A DNA stretch of 64,000 nt, taken from NCBI GenBank assembly GCA_033032865.1, contig JAWHQI010000523.1, positions 558,001-622,000 on the forward strand. Reading direction: 5' to 3'. This document shows, one piece after another, positions 47,518 through 57,728 of this stretch. Under the pieces are notes generated by a model. It made no database searches, was not told the DNA's origin, and saw only the letters and a list, made by a program, of their open reading frames with translations. Each line of letters begins with the position of its first letter. Positions within the stretch are counted from its first letter, which is position 1. Position numbers and translations under genes: made by a program. The DNA comes from Dactylorhiza incarnata. Its lineage: Eukaryota; Streptophyta; Magnoliopsida; Asparagales; Orchidaceae.

Positions 47518-49464
47518 TAAAACATAATGTAAACAATGTTTTGATGATGAAATGAAAAGTTTTTACCTGTCTATCCGTCTACCTTCTGCGACTTACTTGC
47601 ATTTGTTTGCGATCTCTTTCTGTGTTAATTTTAACCAAGTCGTGCGACTAAATGTTAACTCACCCGGTTAGGATAAGATTCCGGTAGAGTATCTAAAAAA
47701 CCACTCGCATGACTTGCTTCTTTTAATCCGAATCGAATATATCCGATTTATTCTGAGAAAGTGCTAACTTATTGCGAATGTATTAAGTCGCGCGCTTACT
47801 GTTAGACCCGGCATATTTGCTCTTCTAGGATAAAGAAATACAAGTTATGAGAACAATCATCAGCATGAGCGGTCAGTTTTTAAACTTAGGCGACTTGTAG
47901 CTGACACCGCTGTAAATCCCACCTCCGGGAATGTAACCAGATAACCGACCCGGAATTTAAAATAATCAAGCCGTGCGACCATAAACTGGTCCTACGTAAT
48001 TGCCTTGCGAAACGGAATGTCTCTCGAAGATCAGCTGATAGACCGTGCGATTAACATTTAACCCGAACAATCTATATGACAGCAATATATAACATTGGCT
48101 GATAAGCCGCACGGGCTGTATATAGAATTCGTGTGATTAGGAGGTTTAATACTTGAAATGAGAATCATAAACGCCTGATTGAAGGAACCTGTGATTATCC
48201 GATCGTATTGAGTGGAAACCCATAAGGATGATAAATTCATAACCCGGGCAATAAGGTCGGCCGGTCATGATTATGCTTGCTTCCCCGGTATTTATCTTAA
48301 TACCTGAATGACACCCTGTTTTATTTCAAACCATCCGATCTAAAAAACCGAATCGCAGGTCACCTTTGGAAACTGCTTATTTCAAACCATCCGATCTAAA
48401 AAACCGAATCGCATGTCACCTTTGGAAACTGCTTATTTCAAACCGCCCGGTATAAAACCGAACCGCATGACATCTTTTGAACCTGCTGGTTTCAGACCGC
48501 GAAGTTTAATAACCAGACCGACCGGATTAACAATCCGACCGCTTGAAAACCTTGGCACCTGCTTATTTCAAACCGCTCGGTTTGAGTATTAAGCCGTCCG
48601 GTTTATGCTGCATATAGAAATCCTGCTTTTTCCTCCAAATGGTCTATAATGACCATATGGGATGAAATAATACCTTGTAATGCAATAGAGATGATTACAG
48701 GCTCAAATGACCAAATGGGCAGGTGGGCCTAGGCGGCGAACATTGCTTTCCTCAAGTGGCATAAGAGCTGTATAAATAAAGAGAAACAAGTACAGACCCA
48801 AATGACCAAGTGGGCAGGTGGGCCTAGGCGGCGAACATTGCTTTCCTCAAGTGGTCATAAGGGCTGTAAGCGACTCGACTGCTCTCTTGCCTAGGGTTAC
48901 AAGCCGAGTTGATCAATTGGGCAGGTGGGCCTAGGCGGCGAACATTGCTTTCCTCAGAGAGATCAACTCGGTTGTGGGTCCCGCTTAGGCATCGCTTGAG
49001 AGTACCTTGGAGTATTCGATAGTCACAGACTAAGATGATCAATTGGGCAGGTGTGGTTATGCCGCGGGGGCTATACCGACATTGCTTTCCTCAGAAGGAT
49101 CATCAAAGCTGTAATTATATCCCCCTCGGGGCATGATAGAGCCAACATTCACCTAGGCCTCCCTTGATGCAGGGGTGTGTCGGATATCAGCCGGGATCCA
49201 AGGTTCTGAAGACCACCGCACGGGAATTGGCAAGCTACCACTACACGTGTGCGAAAACTCCCCGCTACACATGATCTTCATGGTTTTTACGCTAATGACT
49301 ACAATCCGAGGGGGTTCGAGCAGAACTTGGCGATGTCTCCGTGGTTCAGTGAGTTTGATATATGAGAAAATGCAGAAAAGAAACATCAGACATGGAGAAG
49401 TGTCAGTATGGAGCTTCTTATTAAAATATCTCAAAAAGAACTGCAGAAAAGTAAGGAAGACATT
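47518..49464. other. Element 5 non-coding region between a2 and pol, with four-hairpin cluster
   Basis: No credible gene is present. The first ~1.1 kb contains AT-rich sequence with scattered ACCGCCCGG-type motifs and a ~66-bp tandem duplication near 48325-48445. Four hairpins follow at 48696-48772, 48791-48868, 48898-48976 and 49024-49113. The first has lost one T in its 3' arm (TGGCAT for TGGTCAT). The remaining 350 bp up to the pol stop are conserved among all copies. Transcripts of pol and of a2 would converge here. Confidence 0.85.
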
Positions 49465-52400
49465 TTAAGGATAGAACCGTTTGAGATCGTCGCCACTCCA
49501 GGTGCGCGGGATTTCTTCTCCTTCACTTGTTTGGAGGCGATAAGCCCCACTTTTTAATGCCTCCTTGACGATGAAAGGTCCAGACCAATTAGGATTTAGC
49601 TTCCCGACATTACCTGTTCGGGCTACTACATCAACCTTTTTTAGTACGACGTCGCCGACCGCGAAATGCTTTACCCTGACATTTTTGTCAAAGTACTTTG
49701 TCATCCTCCTTTTAACTTCTTCTTGCCTGATTGTTGCCTCATCCTGAAGTTCTTCGATTAGATCCAGACTATACTTGATAGCCTCGTCATTGTAGTCTAC
49801 CCACGCTTCTCCTCCTTCTTTTCCGTACACAACCCTTGGAGTGACCACCTCAAACTCCACAGGAACAACATCCTTCGAGCCATGAGACAGTTTGAATGGT
49901 GTCTCCCCTGTAGCTGAGGATGGAGTAGTACGAAGAGTCCAAAGGATGGAGGGAAGTTGATCCGCCCAGTTTCCTTTCTGATTCCAAACCCTTTTCATCA
50001 GGAGCTGCTGGATTCGCTTGTTGGCTGCTTCTACCTGACCATTGGTCCTTGGATGATGTACTGAGGAGAACCGCAGGTCAATTCCAACCTGATCGCAAAA
50101 TTTTATCATCTCGGGATTATTGAATTGTGGACCATTATCAGTGACAATTGCCAGCGGAATTCCGTGTCGGCAGACAATTTCTCCCCAGATGAAGTTTCTG
50201 ATGATTTGGGTAGTAGTTCTTGCCAGTGCCTTAGCCTCGATCCACTTGCTGAAGTAGTCAATCATCACTATGATAAAGCGGCGCTGACCGCTAGCCATTG
50301 GAAAGGGTCCAATGAGATCCATCCCCCAAACTGCAAAGGGCCAGGGTGTCGTTATTGACCTAAGCGACTGAGCGGGCAGATGCTGAAGAGGAGCAAACTT
50401 TTGGCACTGCACACACCGCTTGGCAAATGCTTCAGCATCCTTTCTCATGGTCGGCCAAAAATATCCTTGCCGCAGGATCCTCTTTTCTAAGGTTTTTGCC
50501 CCTGAATGGTTACCACATTCCCCAGAATGTACTTCCTGAAGTACGATAGGGATCTCTTCTTCTGAAACACATCGTGCTGAGGGGGAAATCAAAGTTTTTC
50601 TGTAGAGTACTCCTGCTATTAGATAATAATATGCCGCCTTCCTTTTGAATCTTCTCCGATCTTTGATGGAATGGTGGAGCTCTCCCTTTGATAGGAATAG
50701 CTCGTAAGGATCCTTCCATGAAGGATTATGATCAATTTGCATGAGTTCTGACTCATCTATTGCCGGATGAAAAAGTTCAAAGGTCACTCCCCCGGATGGA
50801 AGACCGAACTTCGACAATTCATCTGCCTCCTCATTTTGCGTTCTTGGGATGTGCTCGATAATAAATGACTTAAATCTTCCGATTTCCTTTTTGGCTAATA
50901 ACAGATATTTTCGCAGAATCGGCTCTCTTGTCTCATAATTTCCCAAGACCTGGGAAGCCATCACCAATGAATCAGTTCTAACATGTACATATTCTATGCC
51001 CAACTCTTTCGCGAGCCTTAGCCCAGCCAGAAGTGCTTCATATTCTGCCTGGTTATTCGTAACTGGGAAGAAGAACTTGATAGCTTGCTCCAGCCTGATG
51101 CCATTTGGGCTGATCAACACTACTCCGGCTCCCACGGAGTTCCTGCCAGAAGCCCCATCCACATAAATGATCCAGGCCCGAGGAGATCGCACCACCTGTT
51201 CAGGACTAAGCTCTGTTGTATCTACCAGGAAGTCTGCCAAGATTTGCGCTTTGATTGCTGTTCGGGGGATGTACGATATCTCAAATTCACTTAGTTCAAT
51301 AGCCCATTTTGCCAACCTCCCTGAATAATCTGGCTTTTCAAGAATATTTTTTAGAGGATGATCTGTAATAACTTGAACGGAATGAGCCTGAAAATAAGGG
51401 CGAAGCCTTCGCACAGACATAATCAAAGCCAAGGCCAGTTTCTCCAGGATCGAATATCTGGTTTCTGCATCCTTAAGGATGTGGCTGACATAGTATATTG
51501 GAAACTGCCTCCTCTTCTCTTCCCGAACGAGGACAGAACTCACTGCTTCTGGTCCGACTCCCAGATATAAGAATAGTTTTTCCCCCTCACGGGGACTTTG
51601 GAGTAGTGGAGTCGAAGTTAACTGTCCCTTCAGCTGCTCGAAAGCCTTGTTACACTCTTCACTCCATTCGAACTTTGATCCCTTTCGCAATGTTTTAAAG
51701 AATGGGGCACTTTTATCTCCGGATTTAGAGATAAACCTGCTCAATCCTGCCAATCTCCCCCCAAGTTGTTGAACCTCTTTAGTATTTTGAGGAGGGGACA
51801 TATCAAGGATGGCCTTCACCTTATCTGGATTTGGTGCAAGGCTATCAGAAGTTAAGAGATGCCCAAGAAATTTTCCTTTGTTCGCCCCGAACACACATTT
51901 CAATGGGTTTAATTTTAACTTGAACCTCCGTAGAGTAGCGAACGTCTCTACGAGGTCTTCCAAGTGCAATGAGAATGTTTTACTTTTGAGAAGAAGGTCA
52001 TCAACGTAAACTTCGAGATTCCTGCCCTTTTGATGTTTAAAGACGGTATCCATCATTCTTTGGTATGTTGCACCCGCATTTTTATGACCGATGGGCATTA
52101 CGAGATAGCAGTAACACCCATCGTTTGTGATAAATGAGGTATGCGGGATGTCAGGTTTATGCATTTTAATTTGATGATACCCGGAGAAGGCATCGAGGAA
52201 ACTCATAAAACCATACCCAACCGCGGAATCAACTAATACATCTATCCGAGGCAAAGGGTAACAATCTTTAGGGCACGCTTTATTAAGTTTGGTGAAGTCC
52301 ACGCACATGCGCCACTTCCCGCCGGATTTCTTAACCATTACAACATTCGACATCCACGTGGGATATTGAATCTCAGAAATGAAACCCGCTTTTAGGAGTT

Positions 52401-55098
52401 TGGAAACCTCCTCTCTGATGGGCAACGCCAGCTTGGTCGCCACTTCTCTCTTCTTTTGCTGGACGGGCTTGAACTCAGGAGATACGTTTAGATGATGACA
52501 AGCCACGTCTGGATCCACTCCTGGCATATCCTCCGCTGACCAAGCGAAGATATCCAGATTCCCCAACAGGCATGAGATTAGCTCCACTTTCTCCTCTTCT
52601 GACAATTCAGCGTTGATGACCAGCTTCTTCTCTGCCCCCTCAGCAATAGGAACTTCTTGGGTCGCTTGGGCAGGTTCCAAGTGAGCCCCTTCTCGATCTT
52701 TTCCTTCCTCGATGGCCTCTGGAGACTCAGCAACCTCCAATACCTCATCCATGATCTCGGGAAGCGGAACGTCGGTGACCATGTTGACAGTTCGGACGTA
52801 GCACTCCCGAGCAACCTTTGGGTTGCTTCTGACCCGATACTGTTTTCCTTCAGCAGCGAACTTGAGGGCAAGATGAAAGGTGGACACTACCGCCCTATAC
52901 GCATTGAGAATCGGCCTCCCAAAGATAGCGCAGTAGTTGCTCGGGGCATCCACTACCACGAAATTGACCAGCTTTATTATTCCTCCAAGAGAGACCAGGA
53001 GCTTCACTGAACCCTCTACCTCTTTCTTCTCCCCAGAAAAACTGTAGAGGGGCCCATCGGTGGAAAGCAGATGCTTTCCAGTCTTCAGGGCCTCGAAAGT
53101 TGGGCGGAAAAGGAGATAGACGGAGCTGCCAGTATCAATCAAAATCTTGTGGACGGTATAGTTTTCGATGACGGCCCTGTTAACCACCGCATCATCGAAA
53201 GGATTAGCATTGGGGGGAAGGTCATCCTGACCAAACGCGACAATAGTACTTTCGGGAGGAGAACTTGTAGTGGATGCCACTTCCTGCTTCAGAACCCTCG
53301 CAATGCTGGATTTGCGAGATGATTCCGCTCCAGCTCCCCCATGGATACAATAGATGTCCCGTAAAGGGCCCACATCATTGACCTCGACGCATTCGGTAGA
53401 AGGATGGATATCACCATAGTAGCCGGCGTCCTCGACGTCGGCGCATTCCCAGGTCACTTCTACTGTTTCCTTCTCCTTTTTCTTCTCGGTAGTTGGCTCA
53501 GCAGTTTTATCTTTCCGAACTAGACCCCGGAGCTTTCCTTCTCCCAGGAGTCTTTCTATAAGCAGACGAAGAGCTCGACAGTCTTCAGTTAGATGTCCCC
53601 CCTCTTTATGATATTCACAATAAAGGTTCGGATTCCGATTGCGAATATCCGCCTTTAGAGGAGCGGGCCTTTTGAAATCTGGCCTCTTTTGCAGAATCTG
53701 GACTACCTCGTCCATGGTGACGTTTAGGGGAGTGAATGGCTCTTGCGAATCATCATATTGCATTGATGGAACGACTGGAGGTGGTTGCGCGGCATACTGT
53801 GGTAAATATACCGGCATGATTTGCGGAAGGGGAGCGGATGGAGCGGGAGCGATGGCCAACGGTGGTTTCTGATCTTGAAACCGCTGATGGCCCATAAATG
53901 ATTGCTTATTCTTGTAGTTCCTCCCCCTTTGGGAACGGGGTTCGAAGTGGGACTGATTCGATGGTGGATAACGGAAGGATGGATTTGATGGCTCCTTGTC
54001 GCTTACCAGCTTCGCGACGTAGTCTGGATTGCTCTTCTCTCCTCTGATAAACATATTTGCCAAACTTATCATTTCCTGATAAGTCTTAGGCTCCCTTATA
54101 TTTGCTTCGAACTTTAGAGGGCCCTCCCTTAGGCCATGGATGAGGGCAACCCTATACAGCTCCGGGTCCACATTTTGGACTTCCATGATCTCTCTCTGGA
54201 ATCGATCCACAAAACGAGCCCATGTCTCGCCTTCCCGTTGTTTTATATCGAAAAGGGCCGCCGGGCCGCTCTTTCTTTTCCTTGAGGTGGAGAATCTCAG
54301 CAAGAATTCTCTTCGCAGCTCCGTGAAACAACGGATTGACCTGGGGTGCAAACCGTAGAACCATTCCCTCGCTTGTCCTTCAAAGGAGGTTACAAGAAGC
54401 TTGCACTTAGTTGCATCAGTTAAGGTTCTAAGAGCAATGGCTGACTCGAAAGCTTGTAAATGGACCGTGGGATCAGTCTCCCCATTGAAAGCTGGTAGGC
54501 GGGGTTCCCTGAAATTATTAGGGGCAGGCTCCCCTCTGACTTCGTCCACAAAGGGAGAGGTCTCTTCTATGTCTTCATATAGAGGAGTAGAATAATAAGC
54601 CGCAGGAGCTGCGGCTGTTCGCGGACAAGCCGCCTGATAAGAAGACCGGGCGGCTGCTTCTGGCAGGTAGGAGTGATGAATAGGAACTTCAGGCGGGTAG
54701 GAGAGACGGGCCGCGCCCTCCTGCGGGTAGGAAAAATGGGCAGCGTGAGAAGTCGCCCCCTGGAAGTCGAGGACTCGAGCTGGCATGTTGTGCGCGGCTT
54801 CCTGATAGAAGTTTTCCCTAGCCGCAGGGTCTTCTTGATGGAGCTGGAAATTAGCGGCTTGCGGTAGCGAGTAAGGAGGAGGTGGAGGAAGGACCGGGGT
54901 CACCGCCCGATTAGTCGCGGCTTGTTGCGGAACTAGTCGCTCAGTTAGTATTGCTAAGGTCCGACTGATCTCTTCAAGTCGCTGATCAGTGGTCCTCTGA
55001 GCCCGCTCGGCTTCTCTCTTTGACTGTTCCAGGGCTTCGCACAGAGAGTCCTCGCTATGATCGGAGCGGTCTCCAAGGGGGAACTGATGGTCTGACAT
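49465..55098 (-). CDS. Element 5 gag-pol polyprotein, full-length open frame
   Basis: The frame runs from MSDHQFPLGD (55098; this Met is conserved in Elements 2 and 3, an in-frame Met 9 codons upstream is not) to TAA at 49465, 1,877 codons. Order, numbered from the conserved Met: Pro/Ala/Tyr-rich N-terminus; retrotransposon gag domain (about 200-370); CEYHKEGGHLTEDC knuckle-like motif (~495); aspartic protease DTGSS (~650); RT with YVDD (~1030); first RNase H lacking the usual catalytic Asp near its start; archaeal-type RNase H with YVDGAS, NNQAEYEALL, RTDS and EEADELS (from ~1310); integrase HHCC finger (~1530-1570), DDE core (MDLIGPF, TDNGPQF, GQVEAAN) and C-terminal NPNWSGPF. No chromodomain follows. 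Oddities: RT reads MPIGHKNA instead of MPFGLKNA, and the protease DTGSSVY instead of DTGSSVN, so activity is uncertain although the frame is open. Confidence 0.95.
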   Translation of the reverse strand: MSDHQFPLGDRSDHSEDSLCEALEQSKREAERAQRTTDQRLEEISRTLAILTERLVPQQAATNRAVTPVLPPPPPYSLPQAANFQLHQEDPAARENFYQEAAHNMPARVLDFQGATSHAAHFSYPQEGAARLSYPPEVPIHHSYLPEAAARSSYQAACPRTAAAPAAYYSTPLYEDIEETSPFVDEVRGEPAPNNFREPRLPAFNGETDPTVHLQAFESAIALRTLTDATKCKLLVTSFEGQAREWFYGLHPRSIRCFTELRREFLLRFSTSRKRKSGPAALFDIKQREGETWARFVDRFQREIMEVQNVDPELYRVALIHGLREGPLKFEANIREPKTYQEMISLANMFIRGEKSNPDYVAKLVSDKEPSNPSFRYPPSNQSHFEPRSQRGRNYKNKQSFMGHQRFQDQKPPLAIAPAPSAPLPQIMPVYLPQYAAQPPPVVPSMQYDDSQEPFTPLNVTMDEVVQILQKRPDFKRPAPLKADIRNRNPNLYCEYHKEGGHLTEDCRALRLLIERLLGEGKLRGLVRKDKTAEPTTEKKKEKETVEVTWECADVEDAGYYGDIHPSTECVEVNDVGPLRDIYCIHGGAGAESSRKSSIARVLKQEVASTTSSPPESTIVAFGQDDLPPNANPFDDAVVNRAVIENYTVHKILIDTGSSVYLLFRPTFEALKTGKHLLSTDGPLYSFSGEKKEVEGSVKLLVSLGGIIKLVNFVVVDAPSNYCAIFGRPILNAYRAVVSTFHLALKFAAEGKQYRVRSNPKVARECYVRTVNMVTDVPLPEIMDEVLEVAESPEAIEEGKDREGAHLEPAQATQEVPIAEGAEKKLVINAELSEEEKVELISCLLGNLDIFAWSAEDMPGVDPDVACHHLNVSPEFKPVQQKKREVATKLALPIREEVSKLLKAGFISEIQYPTWMSNVVMVKKSGGKWRMCVDFTKLNKACPKDCYPLPRIDVLVDSAVGYGFMSFLDAFSGYHQIKMHKPDIPHTSFITNDGCYCYLVMPIGHKNAGATYQRMMDTVFKHQKGRNLEVYVDDLLLKSKTFSLHLEDLVETFATLRRFKLKLNPLKCVFGANKGKFLGHLLTSDSLAPNPDKVKAILDMSPPQNTKEVQQLGGRLAGLSRFISKSGDKSAPFFKTLRKGSKFEWSEECNKAFEQLKGQLTSTPLLQSPREGEKLFLYLGVGPEAVSSVLVREEKRRQFPIYYVSHILKDAETRYSILEKLALALIMSVRRLRPYFQAHSVQVITDHPLKNILEKPDYSGRLAKWAIELSEFEISYIPRTAIKAQILADFLVDTTELSPEQVVRSPRAWIIYVDGASGRNSVGAGVVLISPNGIRLEQAIKFFFPVTNNQAEYEALLAGLRLAKELGIEYVHVRTDSLVMASQVLGNYETREPILRKYLLLAKKEIGRFKSFIIEHIPRTQNEEADELSKFGLPSGGVTFELFHPAIDESELMQIDHNPSWKDPYELFLSKGELHHSIKDRRRFKRKAAYYYLIAGVLYRKTLISPSARCVSEEEIPIVLQEVHSGECGNHSGAKTLEKRILRQGYFWPTMRKDAEAFAKRCVQCQKFAPLQHLPAQSLRSITTPWPFAVWGMDLIGPFPMASGQRRFIIVMIDYFSKWIEAKALARTTTQIIRNFIWGEIVCRHGIPLAIVTDNGPQFNNPEMIKFCDQVGIDLRFSSVHHPRTNGQVEAANKRIQQLLMKRVWNQKGNWADQLPSILWTLRTTPSSATGETPFKLSHGSKDVVPVEFEVVTPRVVYGKEGGEAWVDYNDEAIKYSLDLIEELQDEATIRQEEVKRRMTKYFDKNVRVKHFAVGDVVLKKVDVVARTGNVGKLNPNWSGPFIVKEALKSGAYRLQTSEGEEIPRTWSGDDLKRFYP

Positions 55099-55151
55099 TA
55101 TGGCGAGAGGGGATTTCACCGACAATCCGCGATCTGAAGATCGCGTGTTTC
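55099..55151 (-). other. Element 5 leader between 5' LTR and gag, with small hairpin
   Basis: Only 53 nt separate the 5' LTR from the gag ATG. The leader contains the perfect inverted repeat CGCGATC-TTCA-GATCGCG (minus strand), which starts ~6 nt after the LTR. A conventional primer-binding site beginning TGG is not visible. The hairpin is imperfect in Elements 2 and 3. Confidence 0.7.
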
Positions 55152-55927
55152 TGTTGAGTCCGAGATCGCACCTCCGAGGGAAACCGGAGGTTGCGGGTTG
55201 CCGGTTACTTTTTATGTAGAAGAATGAGACCGCTAGCAGCGGTCAAGGCCAGACTTCGCCCGCCGCGGCAAATGCCACTCCTGCGACGGGCTTTCCTTTG
55301 ATTAGAAAGAAGTGGCTACAGCGGGCTGCAAGTGCAGGAAAAGAGAAGCCGAGCGGTCAGACAGTCCGCAAGACGAGAAACTCGAGTCCGCAGCTCAAAC
55401 AAGCGAGCTCCTAGATTCGAGTGTGCGTCCCTTGGGAACAGTGCCGCCCCCTATTTATAGGCCTGGGGGCCTGCCCGAGCGGGCAGGGATAGATTAACCG
55501 CCTGCCCGGGTACAGGAGAAACGGGCAGGCGGTGACGGGATACACAAAGAGGGAAAGAAAATAAGCCGCGCGGCTTGGCGGCTTGCCCTTCCGGCTTGTC
55601 TGACCAGAAGCTGGAGATGATGCGGCCAAGGTGACGATTCTACCCGCTCGGTCTCTGTCTTGAGACCGCGACCTGTTCTTTGGCTTTGGACCTTGGCTTG
55701 TCTTCATGGCATAAACCGCGCGACCTCCGATTTGAGACCGCGACTTGCCATGTTGGACTTGGGCTTGGATTACCTCTGGTTCTTGGAGGCGGCCTGAATT
55801 ATTATAGACCGCCCGGCCTGTGTTAGCTGGTGCCGATGGAGCTTGCTTAACCTGAGCCGGGCGACTTGGATCTGCAAACCGCTCGGTCTGCGAGTAATCC
55901 TCTTGAAAGCGGTTTCCCGTGTAAACA
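55152..55927 (-). repeat. Element 5 5' LTR (right), with promoter
   Basis: 776-bp LTR. The minus-strand TATA box TATAAATA is at 55452-55459. Just upstream of it (minus strand) lie inverted repeats 55470-55487 (arms CCTGCCCG/CGGGCAGG) and 55498-55532 (arms CCGCCTGCCCG/CGGGCAGGCGG, 13-nt spacer). By the TATA position, transcription should start near 55430 and run leftwards. Confidence 0.93.
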
Positions 55928-55932
55928 TCCGG

Positions 55933-57728
55933 GAAGAACCGCGAGAGAGACCGCTCGAAAGAGAAGAAGAAGAAAAAGGTGAAGCGGCCTGATAAGACCG
56001 TAACAATTGCTTCTGCGAGTAACCCGGCCAACCTGCCTGCGGAGTTGACAATCGATTTGTCATCTAAACAGGAGGGGAATAAGCTGACCGAACTGCTTCC
56101 TGAGCAAACAGTCGTCTTGTCGACCAAGAATGCGGAGAGCTGTCTGAACCCGCCCCCAACTGATCCCCCAACCTTCTCTGACAAAGGAAACAGCCCGCTT
56201 TCTCCGCCGGATAAGACAAATTTGTAGGCTGCTTCCCAGAAAGGCGACGGGGATGAGTCTTTTATGATGGAGGTCACCCCGTCCGGGGATTTTCATTTAA
56301 AAATTAGAGATGAAGGAGAGGCAGTTGACTCCCCCAGGCCGAGCGAACAGCAAACCCCAATAGTCAACATCGAGGATAGTCCGGAAAAAACAACTGCTCA
56401 AAAGTCGAAGAAGAGGAAGAAGGAAGAGTCTGCGACGGACAGACTTCTCAAGAAGATGAAGAGGCTGAAGGCCAAGAACAAAGCAGCATCTGGTAAACCG
56501 AAAGCGGACAGCCTGCAAGGCAAGTCACGTGAGAATGAAGTTTCGGAAGGCTTGATTACTCCTTCCCCCTAGCCGAACGACCAGGTTCCAATTGATGCTC
56601 ATAGTATTTCCGTAAGCGACCTCCTCAAGGATTTTGATTCTTTTCAGAAGCAAGATGAACAACTGAGGACTTCTTCCGAACTGCAGGCTGCCAACCCGCC
56701 AGGAGAGAAGGGATCCGCCCTGTCTGAGGTTGCGACCAGCCTTAAGGAGGCCATCCTTCCTGAGGTCGCGACTGAAAGAACAATACCGGTACCTGAAGAT
56801 ACCGTGACGGCTGGTCTGCGGTTTATGCAGGTGAAGGCGGAGCGAGTAAGAGATCAACTTGCCAGGCCGCCCCCGCCGCAACCCAATCTTTTGCTGCAAG
56901 GTAAAAGGGGAGCGGATTACCCCTCTGTTCGTTTTTTCATGCCGCGGCCTCGAAACAAGTCGCGCGCTTCATTGTTGAACCCGTCGCCTAGCTTCTTTCC
57001 CTCCGCCGCTCAATTTTCTGCTGCTAAGCGGAGGCAAAGCGAAAGATCGTGGAGAGAACAACGCCGAAAGTTCGATACCGAGCTGGCAAGGGGACCCGTC
57101 CGCCCGATTGGAGGATGAGATGTCCCGGCTTCAAAAGAACTTGGAAACCCTTTCCAAGCAGTTGCGGGCTGTGGAGGAGAGAGAGAAGACCGCCCAGGAC
57201 GAGAAAGCTGCTCTTCGGGCCGAATTGGAGACCGAAAGGAAGGAGAACCGTGCGGCTCTGGAGGTCGAGCGGAGAGAGCGCCGAGAGAAGGAAAAGGCGC
57301 AGCAAGACCAGGTGACTGCGCTGACCGCCCGGATTGACCGGGGAAAGAAAGAAGTCCGCAAGCTCGAAGAGGACTGCGCATATTATAGGGACAGATACCT
57401 CCATTTGGCGAAGGAAGCTGGCAGGAGGCGCCCTGCTAACATGATTGACAAAGGCCGGCGTGGGTCAGGCCGCCCGGATGCATGGACGAGTTCGTCTCTC
57501 CCTATAGCCGGGGCGACCCATCCAGTTGTGAGTGTTCATGAGCCCGCAGCAGCCTTGCCTACTCGCGTGATCCCCGCGTCGCGAGTAGAGAGAGATGCCG
57601 CGCGGATTCATAGCATGATCAACCGCCTTAATCATAACATGAACCAAATGCAGGGAACTGTCCTTCAGATCGGCGATCATGTCGCGCGGCTTCACAGGGA
57701 GGACGAACTGGGCGAAAACCGCCCGTAA
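55933..57728 (+). pseudogene. Element 4 antisense gene a1, main part, disabled
   Basis: Continues a1 from 42288 after the Element 5 insertion (..EKSG then KNRERDRSKEKKKKK). TAG codons at 56225-56227 and 56570-56572 interrupt exon 1. The intron donor CAAG/GTAAAA is present at 56901. A deletion near 57105 joins the middle of the intron to exon 2 (..CCGAT/TGGAGG..) and removes the acceptor and the first ~30 codons of exon 2. The coiled-coil part (57108-57728) is open, and the terminal NRP and TAA are retained. It is not functional as a spliced gene. Confidence 0.85.

Larger units (their letters stand above)
42289..55927 (-). mobile_element. Element 5: near-complete Tat-like LTR retrotransposon nested in Element 4 gene a1
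   Basis: This element is 13,639 bp, with two 776-bp LTRs (42289-43064, 55152-55927) and a perfect TCCGG duplication (42284-42288, 55928-55932). It has a full-length open gag-pol frame, an intact a2 gene and an a1 gene with one stop. By hand I count about 14 differences between its LTRs (~2%), fewer per base than in Elements 2 and 3, which fits the youngest insertion whose both ends are visible. It landed in the antisense gene of a relative of its own family. Confidence 0.95.

Noticed and set aside
55411..56277. A 288-codon minus-strand frame across the Element 5 LTR and Element 4 a1
   Set aside because: It spans the insertion joint between two elements, so it is an accident of nesting.
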